A DNA stretch of 64,000 bases, from contig JAHCJV010000013.1 of assembly GCA_026126105.1 (NCBI GenBank), positions 25,794-89,793 on the forward strand, written 5' to 3'. The translations under genes and the position numbers were made by a program. The stretch's first letter is position 1, and each line of letters opens with the position of its first letter. Under the pieces are notes generated by a model. That model ran no database searches and was not told where the DNA came from. It was given only the letters and a program-made list of their open reading frames with translations. This document shows positions 34,837 to 42,659 of this stretch, piece by piece. Source of the DNA: Enhydrobacter sp. (GTDB lineage Bacteria > Pseudomonadota > Alphaproteobacteria > Reyranellales > Reyranellaceae).

Positions 34837-36444
34837 ATGACAGAGATACGTACCGGCCGCCCGGCCACGCTCGCGCCGAACGGCATGGTGACCTCCCCGC
34901 ATTCGCTGGCCAGCGCGGCCGGCGTCGACGTGTTGCGCGCCGGCGGCTCGGCCGTGGATGCCGCCGTGGCGACGAGCGCCGCGCTGTCGGTTCTCTATCC
35001 GCACATGACCGGGATCGGCGGCGATGCCTTCTGGCTGATCCATGACGCGAAGGCAAACACGGTCCGCTACATCGACGGGGGCGGTCGCGCCGCGTCCGGC
35101 GGCACGATCGACGCCTTCGCAAAACGCGGCCTGAGCGAAGTGCCCTATCGCGGCGTGCTGCCGGGAACGCTCACCGTCCCCGGCTCGGTCGCGAGCTGGA
35201 CCGAGGCGCACGCCGCCTACGGCCGCCTGCCGCTGAAGCGCTGCCTGGACAGCGCGATCGGCTATGCGCGGGACGGCTTCCCGGTAACGGCGCGGCTTGC
35301 CTCCTGGCGCAACATCACGCGCCCCGAGCTGGAGAAGAGCCCGGAAGCCGCGGCAATCTTCCTCCCGGACGGCCCGGTGCTGAAGAACCCGAACCTGGCG
35401 CGCACGCTCGAGGCGATCGCCAGCGACGGCTGGTACGGCTTCTACGACGGCGAGGTGGCGAAAGAGCTGGTCCGCTGGTCACGGGCCAACGACGGCTTCT
35501 TCACCGCCGAGGACCTCGCGGCGCAGCAGGCGCGCTGGGGCGAGCCGATCGTCGGTACCTATCGTGGCGTGACGATCTACGAGACGCCGCCGCCGACGCA
35601 GGGATTCGCGGTGCTGGAGATGCTGAACCTGCTCGAGCCGCTCGACTTGCGCCACAAGCCGTTCCTCGGCCCCGACTACGTGCATCTCCTGGTCCAGGCC
35701 AAGCAGATCGCCTATCACGACCGCGACCATCACGTCGCCGATCCGCGATTCGCGGACGTGCCGATCGAGCGCCTGATCTCGAAATCCTACGCCGACGGGC
35801 GCCGGACCCTCATGGACCCGGCGCGCGCGCTGCCGTGGGACAAGGTCCCGTCCTATGGCTCGCTGGCCGGCGACACGGTCTACATCGCCGCCGTCGACAA
35901 GGAGGGCAACGCAGTCTCGCTCATCCATTCGCTGTACGGCCTGTTCGGCGCCGCGGTCGTCGCCGGGAACACAGGCGTGGTCCTGCAGAACCGCTCGTCC
36001 TATTTCTCGCTCGATCCGAAGAGCCCGAACAAGGTCGAGCCCGGCAAGACGCCGCTGCACACGCTGATCGCCTCGCTGGCCTTCCGCGACGACAAGTTCT
36101 GGGCCGCGGTCGGCTGCATGGGCGCCGACGGCCAGCCGCAGATCCACCTGCAGACCTACATCGCCATGATCGACCATGGCCGCGATATCCAGGAGGCGCT
36201 CGAGACGCCGCGCTTCCTGTCCGGCCGCTTCGGCCTGCTCGAAGCACGCGACACGCTGCACATGGAAGCACGCTTTCCGCCCGGCACGATTGACGCGCTC
36301 GCGCAGCGCGGCCATCTGGTCAACCGCTGGGGCGACTGGAACGAAACCGCCGGCCACGCCCACGGCATCACCATCGACCCGTCGAGCGGTCTGCGGATCG
36401 GCGGCTCCGACCCTCGCAGCGACGGAGCGGCGATCGGGTACTAG
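34837..36444 (+). CDS. gamma-glutamyltransferase-family Ntn hydrolase
   Basis: This 535-residue proenzyme of the gamma-glutamyltranspeptidase family has 'SPHSLASAAGVDVLRAGGSAVDAAVATSAALSVLYPHMTGIGGDAFWL' near the N-terminus, the large-subunit core, and the autocleavage site in 'LAGDTVYIAAVDKEGNAVS'. Thr347 aligns with the catalytic nucleophile. The second threonine of the usual TTH motif is replaced by Val348, and the histidine by Tyr349. No signal peptide is visible, unlike the periplasmic E. coli enzyme. It may hydrolyse glutathione, gamma-glutamyl compounds or acylated amides. The gene stands alone, divergent from the SRPBCC operon. Confidence 0.9.
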   Translation: MTEIRTGRPATLAPNGMVTSPHSLASAAGVDVLRAGGSAVDAAVATSAALSVLYPHMTGIGGDAFWLIHDAKANTVRYIDGGGRAASGGTIDAFAKRGLSEVPYRGVLPGTLTVPGSVASWTEAHAAYGRLPLKRCLDSAIGYARDGFPVTARLASWRNITRPELEKSPEAAAIFLPDGPVLKNPNLARTLEAIASDGWYGFYDGEVAKELVRWSRANDGFFTAEDLAAQQARWGEPIVGTYRGVTIYETPPPTQGFAVLEMLNLLEPLDLRHKPFLGPDYVHLLVQAKQIAYHDRDHHVADPRFADVPIERLISKSYADGRRTLMDPARALPWDKVPSYGSLAGDTVYIAAVDKEGNAVSLIHSLYGLFGAAVVAGNTGVVLQNRSSYFSLDPKSPNKVEPGKTPLHTLIASLAFRDDKFWAAVGCMGADGQPQIHLQTYIAMIDHGRDIQEALETPRFLSGRFGLLEARDTLHMEARFPPGTIDALAQRGHLVNRWGDWNETAGHAHGITIDPSSGLRIGGSDPRSDGAAIGY

Positions 36445-36537
36445 GAGGGCTCCGCCGGTCTGAACAATGAGGCTGAGCGAACTCGCACATGTAAACGGAC
36501 GCTATTCGTTAGCCTTGGCAACTGAGCGGACGAACTG

Positions 36538-36567
36538 TTGACAGGAGCGGTCGACGTCGAATCTATA
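36538..36567 (+). promoter_or_regulatory. sigma-70-like promoter ahead of the DUF433/PIN pair
   Basis: A consensus TTGACA (36538-36543) is followed after 17-18 bases by ATCTATA (36561-36567), with the GGGAGG ribosome-binding site (36573-36578) and the ATG at 36583 just beyond. The match to the -35 consensus is exact, which is uncommon in this GC-rich window, and the -10 is moderate. Confidence 0.5.
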
Positions 36568-36582
36568 GGGATGGGAGGCGCG

Positions 36583-37275
36583 ATGAGCGAGTTGATCGGT
36601 TTGGGGCTTTACACGCCTGCGGAGGCTGGCCGCCTCCTGCACGTTCCTGCCTCGAAGATATCGCGCTGGCTTCGAGGTCACCAAATTGGAGGCCTGCAGT
36701 ACGATGCGCTGTGGACGCCTCAAGTCAATCTGGACGACGGACGGGTATATTTGGGCTTTCGCGATCTCATGGAGGTGAGAATCGCGAATGAGTTCATCGG
36801 CCTCGGCGTATCCCCGCAGCGAGTCCGTGCGGCAATAAGACTTGCAAGCGAGATCATGGGGGAAAACCGTCCGCTATCGACCGCGCGCTTCCTCACCGAC
36901 GGCAGAGACATATTCTTCCAGGTCGTTGAAACAGACGAACACGGCAATCAGCGAGAGCGACTGCTCAATTTGTTCCGGCGGCAATATGAATTTCGCCAGA
37001 TTATCGAACCGTTGTTGAAGACGGTGGAGTTCGACGAGCAAGGCATTCCCTCGTTGTGGTGGCCGCTTGGACGGCGAGCGAATGTGGTCGTCGATCCCGC
37101 GCGGTCGTTTGGTCAGCCTATAGATGCTGCTTCGAGCGTCCCTACTGCGATCCTAGCTATGGCTGGCCGCCGCGAAGGTATTGCCGCAGCCGCCCGCGCG
37201 TTTGACGTGTCTTCAGCCTCGGTTCGCCAAGCGATTCGGTTCGAGGCAACAATGGAGAAGCAGGCGGCGGCGTGA
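36583..37275 (+). CDS. DUF433/MerR-like antitoxin-type DNA-binding protein
   Basis: This 230-residue protein has an N-terminal helix-turn-helix of MerR-like type ('LYTPAEAGRLLHVPASKISRWLRGHQ', about residues 8-33), a middle domain 'YLGFRDLMEVRIANEFIGLGVSPQRVRAAIRLASEIMG', and a C-terminal DUF433-like helix-turn-helix ('GRREGIAAAARAFDVSSASVRQAIRFE'). Such proteins occur upstream of PIN-like toxins and act as antitoxin and autoregulator. GGGAGG six bases before ATG 36583 decides the start over in-frame upstream codons. GC content is visibly lower than in the flanking genes, consistent with acquisition. It overlaps the next gene by GTGA. Confidence 0.82.
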   Translation: MSELIGLGLYTPAEAGRLLHVPASKISRWLRGHQIGGLQYDALWTPQVNLDDGRVYLGFRDLMEVRIANEFIGLGVSPQRVRAAIRLASEIMGENRPLSTARFLTDGRDIFFQVVETDEHGNQRERLLNLFRRQYEFRQIIEPLLKTVEFDEQGIPSLWWPLGRRANVVVDPARSFGQPIDAASSVPTAILAMAGRREGIAAAARAFDVSSASVRQAIRFEATMEKQAAA

Positions 37276-37691
37276 ACGTCTTCTTCGACAACTGCACGTC
37301 ACCCGTCTTCGCTGCGACCCTCGATGGGTTCATCCGTGCGTTCGGTCATCGCGCTTACCACATTAAGGACGTGCCCGGGCTGAGGAATGGACGTCACGCC
37401 ACCGATCTCGAATGGATCAGCCATCTGCAAACCGACAATGTCTCGTGGATTTTTATCTCTGGTGACGGACGCATATTGAAGAATCGGGCAGAACGTACGG
37501 CGCTACGCTCGGCAGCTTTGCACGGCTTCGTATTGGCTCGAGCTTACCAGCGATCACCGCTAAATCAGGTAGCAGCAACCCTTGTCTGGAAATGGCCTGA
37601 GATCGACGCAGTGATTAAGCTGGTAGCCGCTCCATCCATGCATGAAATCCCAATCGGCAAAGCGAGCAAATTGCGCGCATTGCCGTTGTAG
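37272..37691 (+). CDS. VapC45-type PIN-like domain protein (putative toxin)
   Basis: This 139-residue protein begins 'VFFDNCTSPVFAATLDGFIRAFGHRAYHIKDV', where Asp6 would be the first acidic metal ligand of a PIN nuclease. 'DLEWISHLQTDNVSWIFISGDGRILKNRAERTAL' supplies the further acidic and polar residues of the VapC45-like group. A ribonuclease toxin role is expected from the family and from the coupled DUF433/HTH antitoxin upstream (GTGA overlap). There is no proof of toxicity. Codon use is less GC-biased than in neighbours. It is convergent with the monooxygenase gene. Confidence 0.75.
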   Translation: MNVFFDNCTSPVFAATLDGFIRAFGHRAYHIKDVPGLRNGRHATDLEWISHLQTDNVSWIFISGDGRILKNRAERTALRSAALHGFVLARAYQRSPLNQVAATLVWKWPEIDAVIKLVAAPSMHEIPIGKASKLRALPL

Positions 37692-37739
37692 CCGGCGAGC
37701 ACTCGCCTGCCGAGCATGGGCACCAGATGTCTCCGGTGG

Positions 37740-39329
37740 CTAGGCAAGCGAGAAGCCCTCGTACCCCTTTGCCACGACCGCCTCGCAGCGCTCGATATAG
37801 GCCGGCAGGCCGCCGATATAGGGCATGAACACCCGCGGCTTGCCCGGGATGTTGGCGCCGACGTACCAGGAGCTGCAGGTCGAGCGCAGGGTGATGTTGG
37901 CGACCGAGCCGACATGGACGTTCCAGGCGTCCTGCGCCTCCGGCTCGGGCTCGATCACGGCGACGCCCTTCTCGTGCAGCGCCTCCAGGCAGTCGGCGAT
38001 CCAGTCGACATGCTGCTCAATCGACGGCAGCATGTTGGTCAGGACCGACGGGCTGCCCGGTCCGGTGATGGTGAACAGATTGGGGAAGCCGACGACCGTC
38101 AGGCCGAGATAGGTCTTCGGTCCCTCGCCCCATGCCTCCTTGAGCGAGACGCCGCCGCGGCCGCGGATGTCGACCTTCAGCAGCGCGCCGGTCATGGCAT
38201 CGAAGCCGGTCGCCAGCACGAGGCAGTCGAAGTCATAGTCCTGCCCCTTGGCGCGGGCGCCGGTCGGCGTGATGCGCTCGATCGGCTCGTCGCGGATATC
38301 TACCAGCGTCACGTTCGGGCGGTTGAACGTTTCCCAGTAGCCGCTGTCGACGCACAGCCGCTTGCAGCCGATGATGTTGGTCGGCGTCAGGATTTCGGCT
38401 GTCTTCGGATCCTTGACGATCTCGCGGATCTTCTCGCGCACGAACTCGGCCGCTGTGTTGTTCGAGTCGTCGTTCAGCAGCAGGTCGTTGAACGAGGCCA
38501 TGAACCCCAACCCGCCATAGTCCCAGCGCTCCTGGTACTGGCGGCGGCGCTCCTCCTCCGGGGTCTCGATCGCCGAGACGTTGTTGATCCGGAGATCAAT
38601 TCCCGCTGGCAGCGTCTTCGCCCGCTTGCGCATCTCGCGGTAGTTCGCCTTTACCTCGCGCACGTAATCGGGATCGAGCGGCCGGTTGTGCGCCGGGATC
38701 GTGTAGTTGGCGGTGCGCTGGAACACCGTCAGGTGCCTGGCCTGTTGTGCGATGATCGGGATCGACTGGATCGCCGACGAGCCGGTCCCGATCACGCCGA
38801 CGGTCTTGCCGGTGAAGTCGACGCCTTCATGCGGCCAGTTGCCGGTGTGATAGGTCGGGCCGGCGAAATCGGCCAGGCCGGGGATCTTCGGGGTGTTGGG
38901 CGAGGACAGGCAGCCCATCGCCGTGATGACGAAGCGCGCGACGATGCGCTGTCCTTTGTCGGTCTCGACCACCCAGCTGTTGTTGGTCTCGACGAACTCG
39001 GCCCTGGTGACCCGCGTCTCGAACTGGATGTCGCGGCGCAGGTCGTAGCGATCGGCGACATGGTTGGCGTATTTCAGGATTTCGGGCTGGGTGGCGTAGC
39101 GCTCCGTCCATTCCCATTCCTGCTCCAGCTCGGGCGAGAACTGGTAGGAATACTGCACGCTCTCCACGTCGCAGCGCGCGCCGGGATAGCGGTTCCAGTA
39201 CCAGGTGCCACCGACGCCCTTGCCGGCTTCGATCACGCGGGCGGAAAAGCCTTTCCCGCGCAGGCGATAGAGCATGTACATGCCGGCGAAGCCGGCGCCG
39301 ATGATCACGGCATCGAGATTGGCTGTCAT
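37740..39329 (-). CDS. Baeyer-Villiger-type flavin-containing monooxygenase
   Basis: This 529-residue class B flavoprotein binds FAD and NADPH. The first Rossmann motif is 'IIGAGFAGMYML' (GAGFAG, 11-16), 'GGTWYWNRYPGARCDVES' follows, the Baeyer-Villiger fingerprint FAGPTYHTGNWP is at 155-166, and the NADPH motif is 'VIGTGSSAIQ' (181-186). The fingerprint matches FxGxxxHxxxWP exactly, supporting ketone-to-ester oxygenation of the cyclohexanone/phenylacetone monooxygenase kind. Substrates are unknown. It is co-directional with a YdhR-like gene upstream and forms part of an oxygenase cluster. Confidence 0.94.
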   Translation of the reverse strand: MTANLDAVIIGAGFAGMYMLYRLRGKGFSARVIEAGKGVGGTWYWNRYPGARCDVESVQYSYQFSPELEQEWEWTERYATQPEILKYANHVADRYDLRRDIQFETRVTRAEFVETNNSWVVETDKGQRIVARFVITAMGCLSSPNTPKIPGLADFAGPTYHTGNWPHEGVDFTGKTVGVIGTGSSAIQSIPIIAQQARHLTVFQRTANYTIPAHNRPLDPDYVREVKANYREMRKRAKTLPAGIDLRINNVSAIETPEEERRRQYQERWDYGGLGFMASFNDLLLNDDSNNTAAEFVREKIREIVKDPKTAEILTPTNIIGCKRLCVDSGYWETFNRPNVTLVDIRDEPIERITPTGARAKGQDYDFDCLVLATGFDAMTGALLKVDIRGRGGVSLKEAWGEGPKTYLGLTVVGFPNLFTITGPGSPSVLTNMLPSIEQHVDWIADCLEALHEKGVAVIEPEPEAQDAWNVHVGSVANITLRSTCSSWYVGANIPGKPRVFMPYIGGLPAYIERCEAVVAKGYEGFSLA

Positions 39330-39380
39330 GCCGTTTGGATAAGCGGGCGCTGCGCGGCGCGCAAGCGCGGCTGGGATGGC

Positions 39381-39719
39381 CTATTCCGCAGCCATGCGGG
39401 CGGCCAGGCCCGGGACCGGCGCATGCGTGATCTCGCTCTGGCGGGCGCGCACGTCGAACACGCGGATCGACAGGTCGGAAAGCGCGGTGTTGGCCTTGAT
39501 GCGCGCCACGATGGGGCCGTCGACATAGGCCTGCGCGGTCGCGCGATCGGCGAAGCAGTAGATGCCGCCGGACAGCTTCTCGTCCTCGCCGTCGAGCCAG
39601 ATCTTCCATTGCAGGCCGGCGACCGAGAGGAACGGCTTGGCCGTCTCGTCGGAGTAGCGCGCGTCCCATTCGGCCTTGGGCATGTCGGGGCGGCGATAGT
39701 TGATCTGCACGATGACCAT
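39381..39719 (-). CDS. YdhR-like small monooxygenase-fold protein
   Basis: This 112-residue dimeric alpha/beta-barrel protein reads 'VIVQINYRRPDMPKAEWDARYSDETAKPFLSVAGLQWKIWLDGEDEKLSGGIYCFADRATAQAYVDG', close to the YdhR family of putative monooxygenases of unknown substrate. It lies 51 bases upstream of the Baeyer-Villiger gene on the same strand and may be co-transcribed with it. The protein is full length for the family. Confidence 0.87.
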   Translation of the reverse strand: MVIVQINYRRPDMPKAEWDARYSDETAKPFLSVAGLQWKIWLDGEDEKLSGGIYCFADRATAQAYVDGPIVARIKANTALSDLSIRVFDVRARQSEITHAPVPGLAARMAAE

Positions 39720-39836
39720 GGAGTCCTCCCGGTTGAAGCGAACGACCGCGAGTCGGTACCACGGTTGCGGTGGGTCTGGCCATGGCGTGCAGGGGCGTTA
39801 CGATGCCGTCCCAAATCGACCGCCGAGGAACTCCCG

Positions 39837-40746
39837 ATGCCCGACCAGCTTCCTGCGCTTTGCCTGATCGCCATGCCCGGCCGGCGCCGCCTGACCCTCT
39901 CGCTCTGCCAGGAGGCCGAACGGCGCGGCTATGCCGGCATCTACGTACCCAGCCCGACCGGCAACATGTCGCTGTGCGAGGCGATGTCGTGGAACACTAG
40001 CTCGATCATCTTCGGCACCTCGATCGCGCCGATCTATCAGCGCACCATCGTCGACTTCGCGCAGAGCGCGGCGATGATGCACGAGGTCTCCGGCGGCCGC
40101 TTCCGCCTGGGCATCGGCATCGCGCACGGGCCGTCCTACGTGCGCATGGGCGTGACACCGGGCAAGCCGCTGGCCGACACGCGCGCCTTCATCGAGAAGT
40201 TCCGCGCCGAGACCGCCTTCGGCCCGCTGCCGCCGATCATCGTCGCGGCGCTGCGCAGGAAGATGGTGGCGCTGTCGGGCGAGCTGGCCGAAGGCGTGGT
40301 CTTCGCCAACGCCTCACGCTCGCACATGGGCCAGTCGCTGGCGGCGCTGCCGGCGGCCAGGCGCAACGATCCCGCCTTCTTTATCGGCAACATGATCCCG
40401 ACCTGCGTCAGCGACGATGTCGAGGCCGCCAAGGCGGTGAACCGGCGCACGCTCACCCGCTACGCCTTCCTGCCGAACTACCGGAACTACTGGAAGGAAG
40501 CCGGCTACGTCGAGGAGATGGACGGCGATCGAGAAGGCGCTTGCCGAAGGCCGGGGCGACGACGTGCCGAAGTACCTCACCGACAAGTGGCTGGCCGACA
40601 ACACGCTGTTCGGACCCGCGGCAAAGGTGCGGGAGGGCGTCGCCGCCTGGCGCGACGCGGGCGTGCACACGCCGATCCTCGTGCCCTCGTCGGCGGCGGG
40701 CAACCAGTTGAAGGCGATCGAGGAAGTCTTCGCGACATTCGGTTAG
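39837..40746 (+). pseudogene. LLM-class flavin oxidoreductase gene with a +1 frameshift
   Basis: The reading frame from ATG 39837 encodes a luciferase-like monooxygenase ('ALCLIAMPGRRRLTLSLCQEAERRGYAGIYVPSPTG', 'MMHEVSGGRFRLGIGIAHGPSYVRMG') up to codon GAC at 40521. It then goes out of frame. From GCG at 40525 the next frame continues naturally 'AIEKALAEGRGDDVPKYLTDKWLADNTLFGPAAKVREGVAAWR' to the stop at 40746. One extra G near 40524 explains this, and without it the gene would code for 302 residues. Either the gene is inactive or the base is a sequencing error. The product would be an F420- or FMN-dependent oxidoreductase. It precedes two intact paralogues. Confidence 0.85.
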
Positions 40747-40780
40747 CGGGCTAAGCTTGCGGTCAATAGAGGGGAAACGC

Positions 40781-41719
40781 ATGCCGAAGCTTGGATACCT
40801 GCTGCCCACGCGCGAGCGCGTCATGGAGAACCACCACGAGACCGGCCCACTGCTGGCGCTGGCGGAACGCGCCGAGGCGCTGGGCTTCGATTCGATCTGG
40901 GTCGGCGATTCGGTGACGGCACGCCCGCGCCACGATCCGCTGACCCTGCTGGCCGCGGTCGCCGCACGCACCCGCAAGGCCGAGCTGGGCACGGCCGTCC
41001 TGCTGCCGGCGCTGCGCAACCCGGTGCTGCTGGCCCATCAGGTCGCAACGGTCGACCGCATCGCCGAAGGCCGGCTGATCCTGGGCATCGGCATCGCTGC
41101 CGACATGCCGGCGATCCGGCGCGAGTTCGAGGCTATGGGCGTGCCGTTCGAAAAGCGCGTCGGCCGCATGAACGAGGCGATGCGGCTCTGCAAGGCGCTG
41201 TGGAGCGGCAAGCCCGTCGACTGGGACAAGCTCTGGACGGTGAAGCAGGGAACGGTCGGCCCGACGCCGCACACGCCGGGCGGCCCGCCGATCTGGTTCG
41301 GCGGCGGCCTCCCGGCGGGACGCGAGCGCACCGGACGACTCTATGACGGCTGGTTCCCCAACCTGCCGACGCCGGAAGAATATCCGGCCCAGATCGCCGA
41401 GGTGCGCGCAGCCGCCAGCGCGGCGGGGCGCGATCCGAAGGCGATCACCGGCGCCATGTATCTGACCCTCGCGATCGACGACGATGTGGCGCGGGCGGAC
41501 ACGAAGATCAACGACTACCTCGCGCACTATTACGGAGTTCCGGCGGCCGGCATGCGCGCCCGCCAGCGCTGCTACGCCGGTCCCGCTGACGGTGCGGCCG
41601 CCTGGCTGAAGAGCTACGCCGATGCCGGCGCCACGCATCTGATGCTGCGTTTTGCCGGCGACCACGAGCGGCACCTCGAGCTCGCCGCGCGCATCAAGCG
41701 CGATCTGGGCTGGTCGTGA
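40781..41719 (+). CDS. LLM-class flavin-dependent oxidoreductase, copy 1 of a tandem pair
   Basis: This 312-residue luciferase-like TIM barrel has 'KLGYLLPTRERVMENHHETGPLLALAERAEALGFDSIWVGDSVTARPRHDPLTLLAAVAA', 'AELGTAVLLPALRNPVLLAHQVATVDRIAEGRLILGIGIAAD' and 'GGPPIWFGGG'. The cofactor may be FMN or F420; the sequence does not settle this. ATG 40781 follows GAGGGG. It is 34 bases downstream of the frameshifted relative and five bases upstream of its near duplicate. Confidence 0.93.
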   Translation: MPKLGYLLPTRERVMENHHETGPLLALAERAEALGFDSIWVGDSVTARPRHDPLTLLAAVAARTRKAELGTAVLLPALRNPVLLAHQVATVDRIAEGRLILGIGIAADMPAIRREFEAMGVPFEKRVGRMNEAMRLCKALWSGKPVDWDKLWTVKQGTVGPTPHTPGGPPIWFGGGLPAGRERTGRLYDGWFPNLPTPEEYPAQIAEVRAAASAAGRDPKAITGAMYLTLAIDDDVARADTKINDYLAHYYGVPAAGMRARQRCYAGPADGAAAWLKSYADAGATHLMLRFAGDHERHLELAARIKRDLGWS

Positions 41720-41723
41720 ACCT

Positions 41724-42659
41724 ATGCCCAAGCTCGGATACCTGCTGCCGACGCGCGAGCGGGTCATGGAGGGCCATCCCGAAACCGGCCTGCTGCTGGC
41801 GCTGGCGGAGAAGGCCGAGGGGCTGGGCTTCGAGTCGATCTGGGTCGGCGATTCGCTGACGGCGCGGCCGCGCCACGAGCCGCTTACCCTGCTGGCAGCA
41901 GTCGCCGGCCGTGCGCCCAAGGCCGAGCTCGGCACGGCCGTTCTGCTGCCGGCGCTGCGCAACCCGGTGCTGCTGGCCCATCAGGTGGCGACGCTCGACC
42001 GCCTCTGCGAAGGCCGGCTGATCGTGGGCATCGGTATCGCCGCCGACACGCCGCCGATCCGGCGCGACTTCGAGGCGGCCGGCGTGCCGTTCGACAAGCG
42101 GGTTACCCGCATGAACGAGTCGATGCGGTTGTGCCGGGCGCTGTGGGCCGGGCAGCCGGTCGACTGGACGGGACTGTGGACCGTGAGGCAAGGCACGGTC
42201 GGGCCGACGCCCCACCGGCCAGGCGGTCCACCGATCTGGTATGGCGGCTTCCAGCCCGCGGGCCGCGCGCGCACCGGCCGGCTGTACGATGGCTGGTTTC
42301 CGAGCCAGCCGAAGCCCGAGGAATATGCCGCGCACCTCGAAGACGTGCGATCTGCCGCGCGCACCGCCGGTCGCGATCCTGCGGCGATCACGGCGGCGAT
42401 CTACCTGATCCTGTCGATCGACGACGATGCGGCGCGCGCCGACGCCAGGATGAACGACTATCTCGTCCAGTATTACGGCATGCCGGCCGCTATCACGCGC
42501 GCCCGCGAGCGCTGCTTCGCCGGAACACAAGAAGACGCCGCCGCCTGGATCAAGAGCTACGCGGACGCCGGCGCGACGCACATCGTGCTGCGCTTCGCCG
42601 GCGACAACGAGCGCCATCTCGAAATCGCCGCGCGCATCAGGCGCGCGCTGGGCTGGTGA
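41724..42659 (+). CDS. LLM-class flavin-dependent oxidoreductase, copy 2 of a tandem pair
   Basis: This 311-residue protein aligns end to end without gaps over nearly its whole length with the preceding gene: the same opening 'MPKLGYLLPTRERVME', the same 'AELGTAVLLPALRNPVLLAHQVAT', and the same 'SYADAGATH..LRFAGD.ERHLE' ending. Differences cluster around 165-200 and 225-265, where the active-site entrance lies in such barrels, suggesting different substrates. The gap of four bases implies co-translation. The 3' end overlaps the convergent Baeyer-Villiger gene by 23 bases. Confidence 0.93.
   Translation: MPKLGYLLPTRERVMEGHPETGLLLALAEKAEGLGFESIWVGDSLTARPRHEPLTLLAAVAGRAPKAELGTAVLLPALRNPVLLAHQVATLDRLCEGRLIVGIGIAADTPPIRRDFEAAGVPFDKRVTRMNESMRLCRALWAGQPVDWTGLWTVRQGTVGPTPHRPGGPPIWYGGFQPAGRARTGRLYDGWFPSQPKPEEYAAHLEDVRSAARTAGRDPAAITAAIYLILSIDDDAARADARMNDYLVQYYGMPAAITRARERCFAGTQEDAAAWIKSYADAGATHIVLRFAGDNERHLEIAARIRRALGW

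Noticed and set aside
37716..39836. N-terminal extension of the luciferase-like frame
   Set aside because: Open only because it runs antisense to the Baeyer-Villiger gene; the family start 'MPDQLPALCLIAMPGRRRLTL' begins at 39837.
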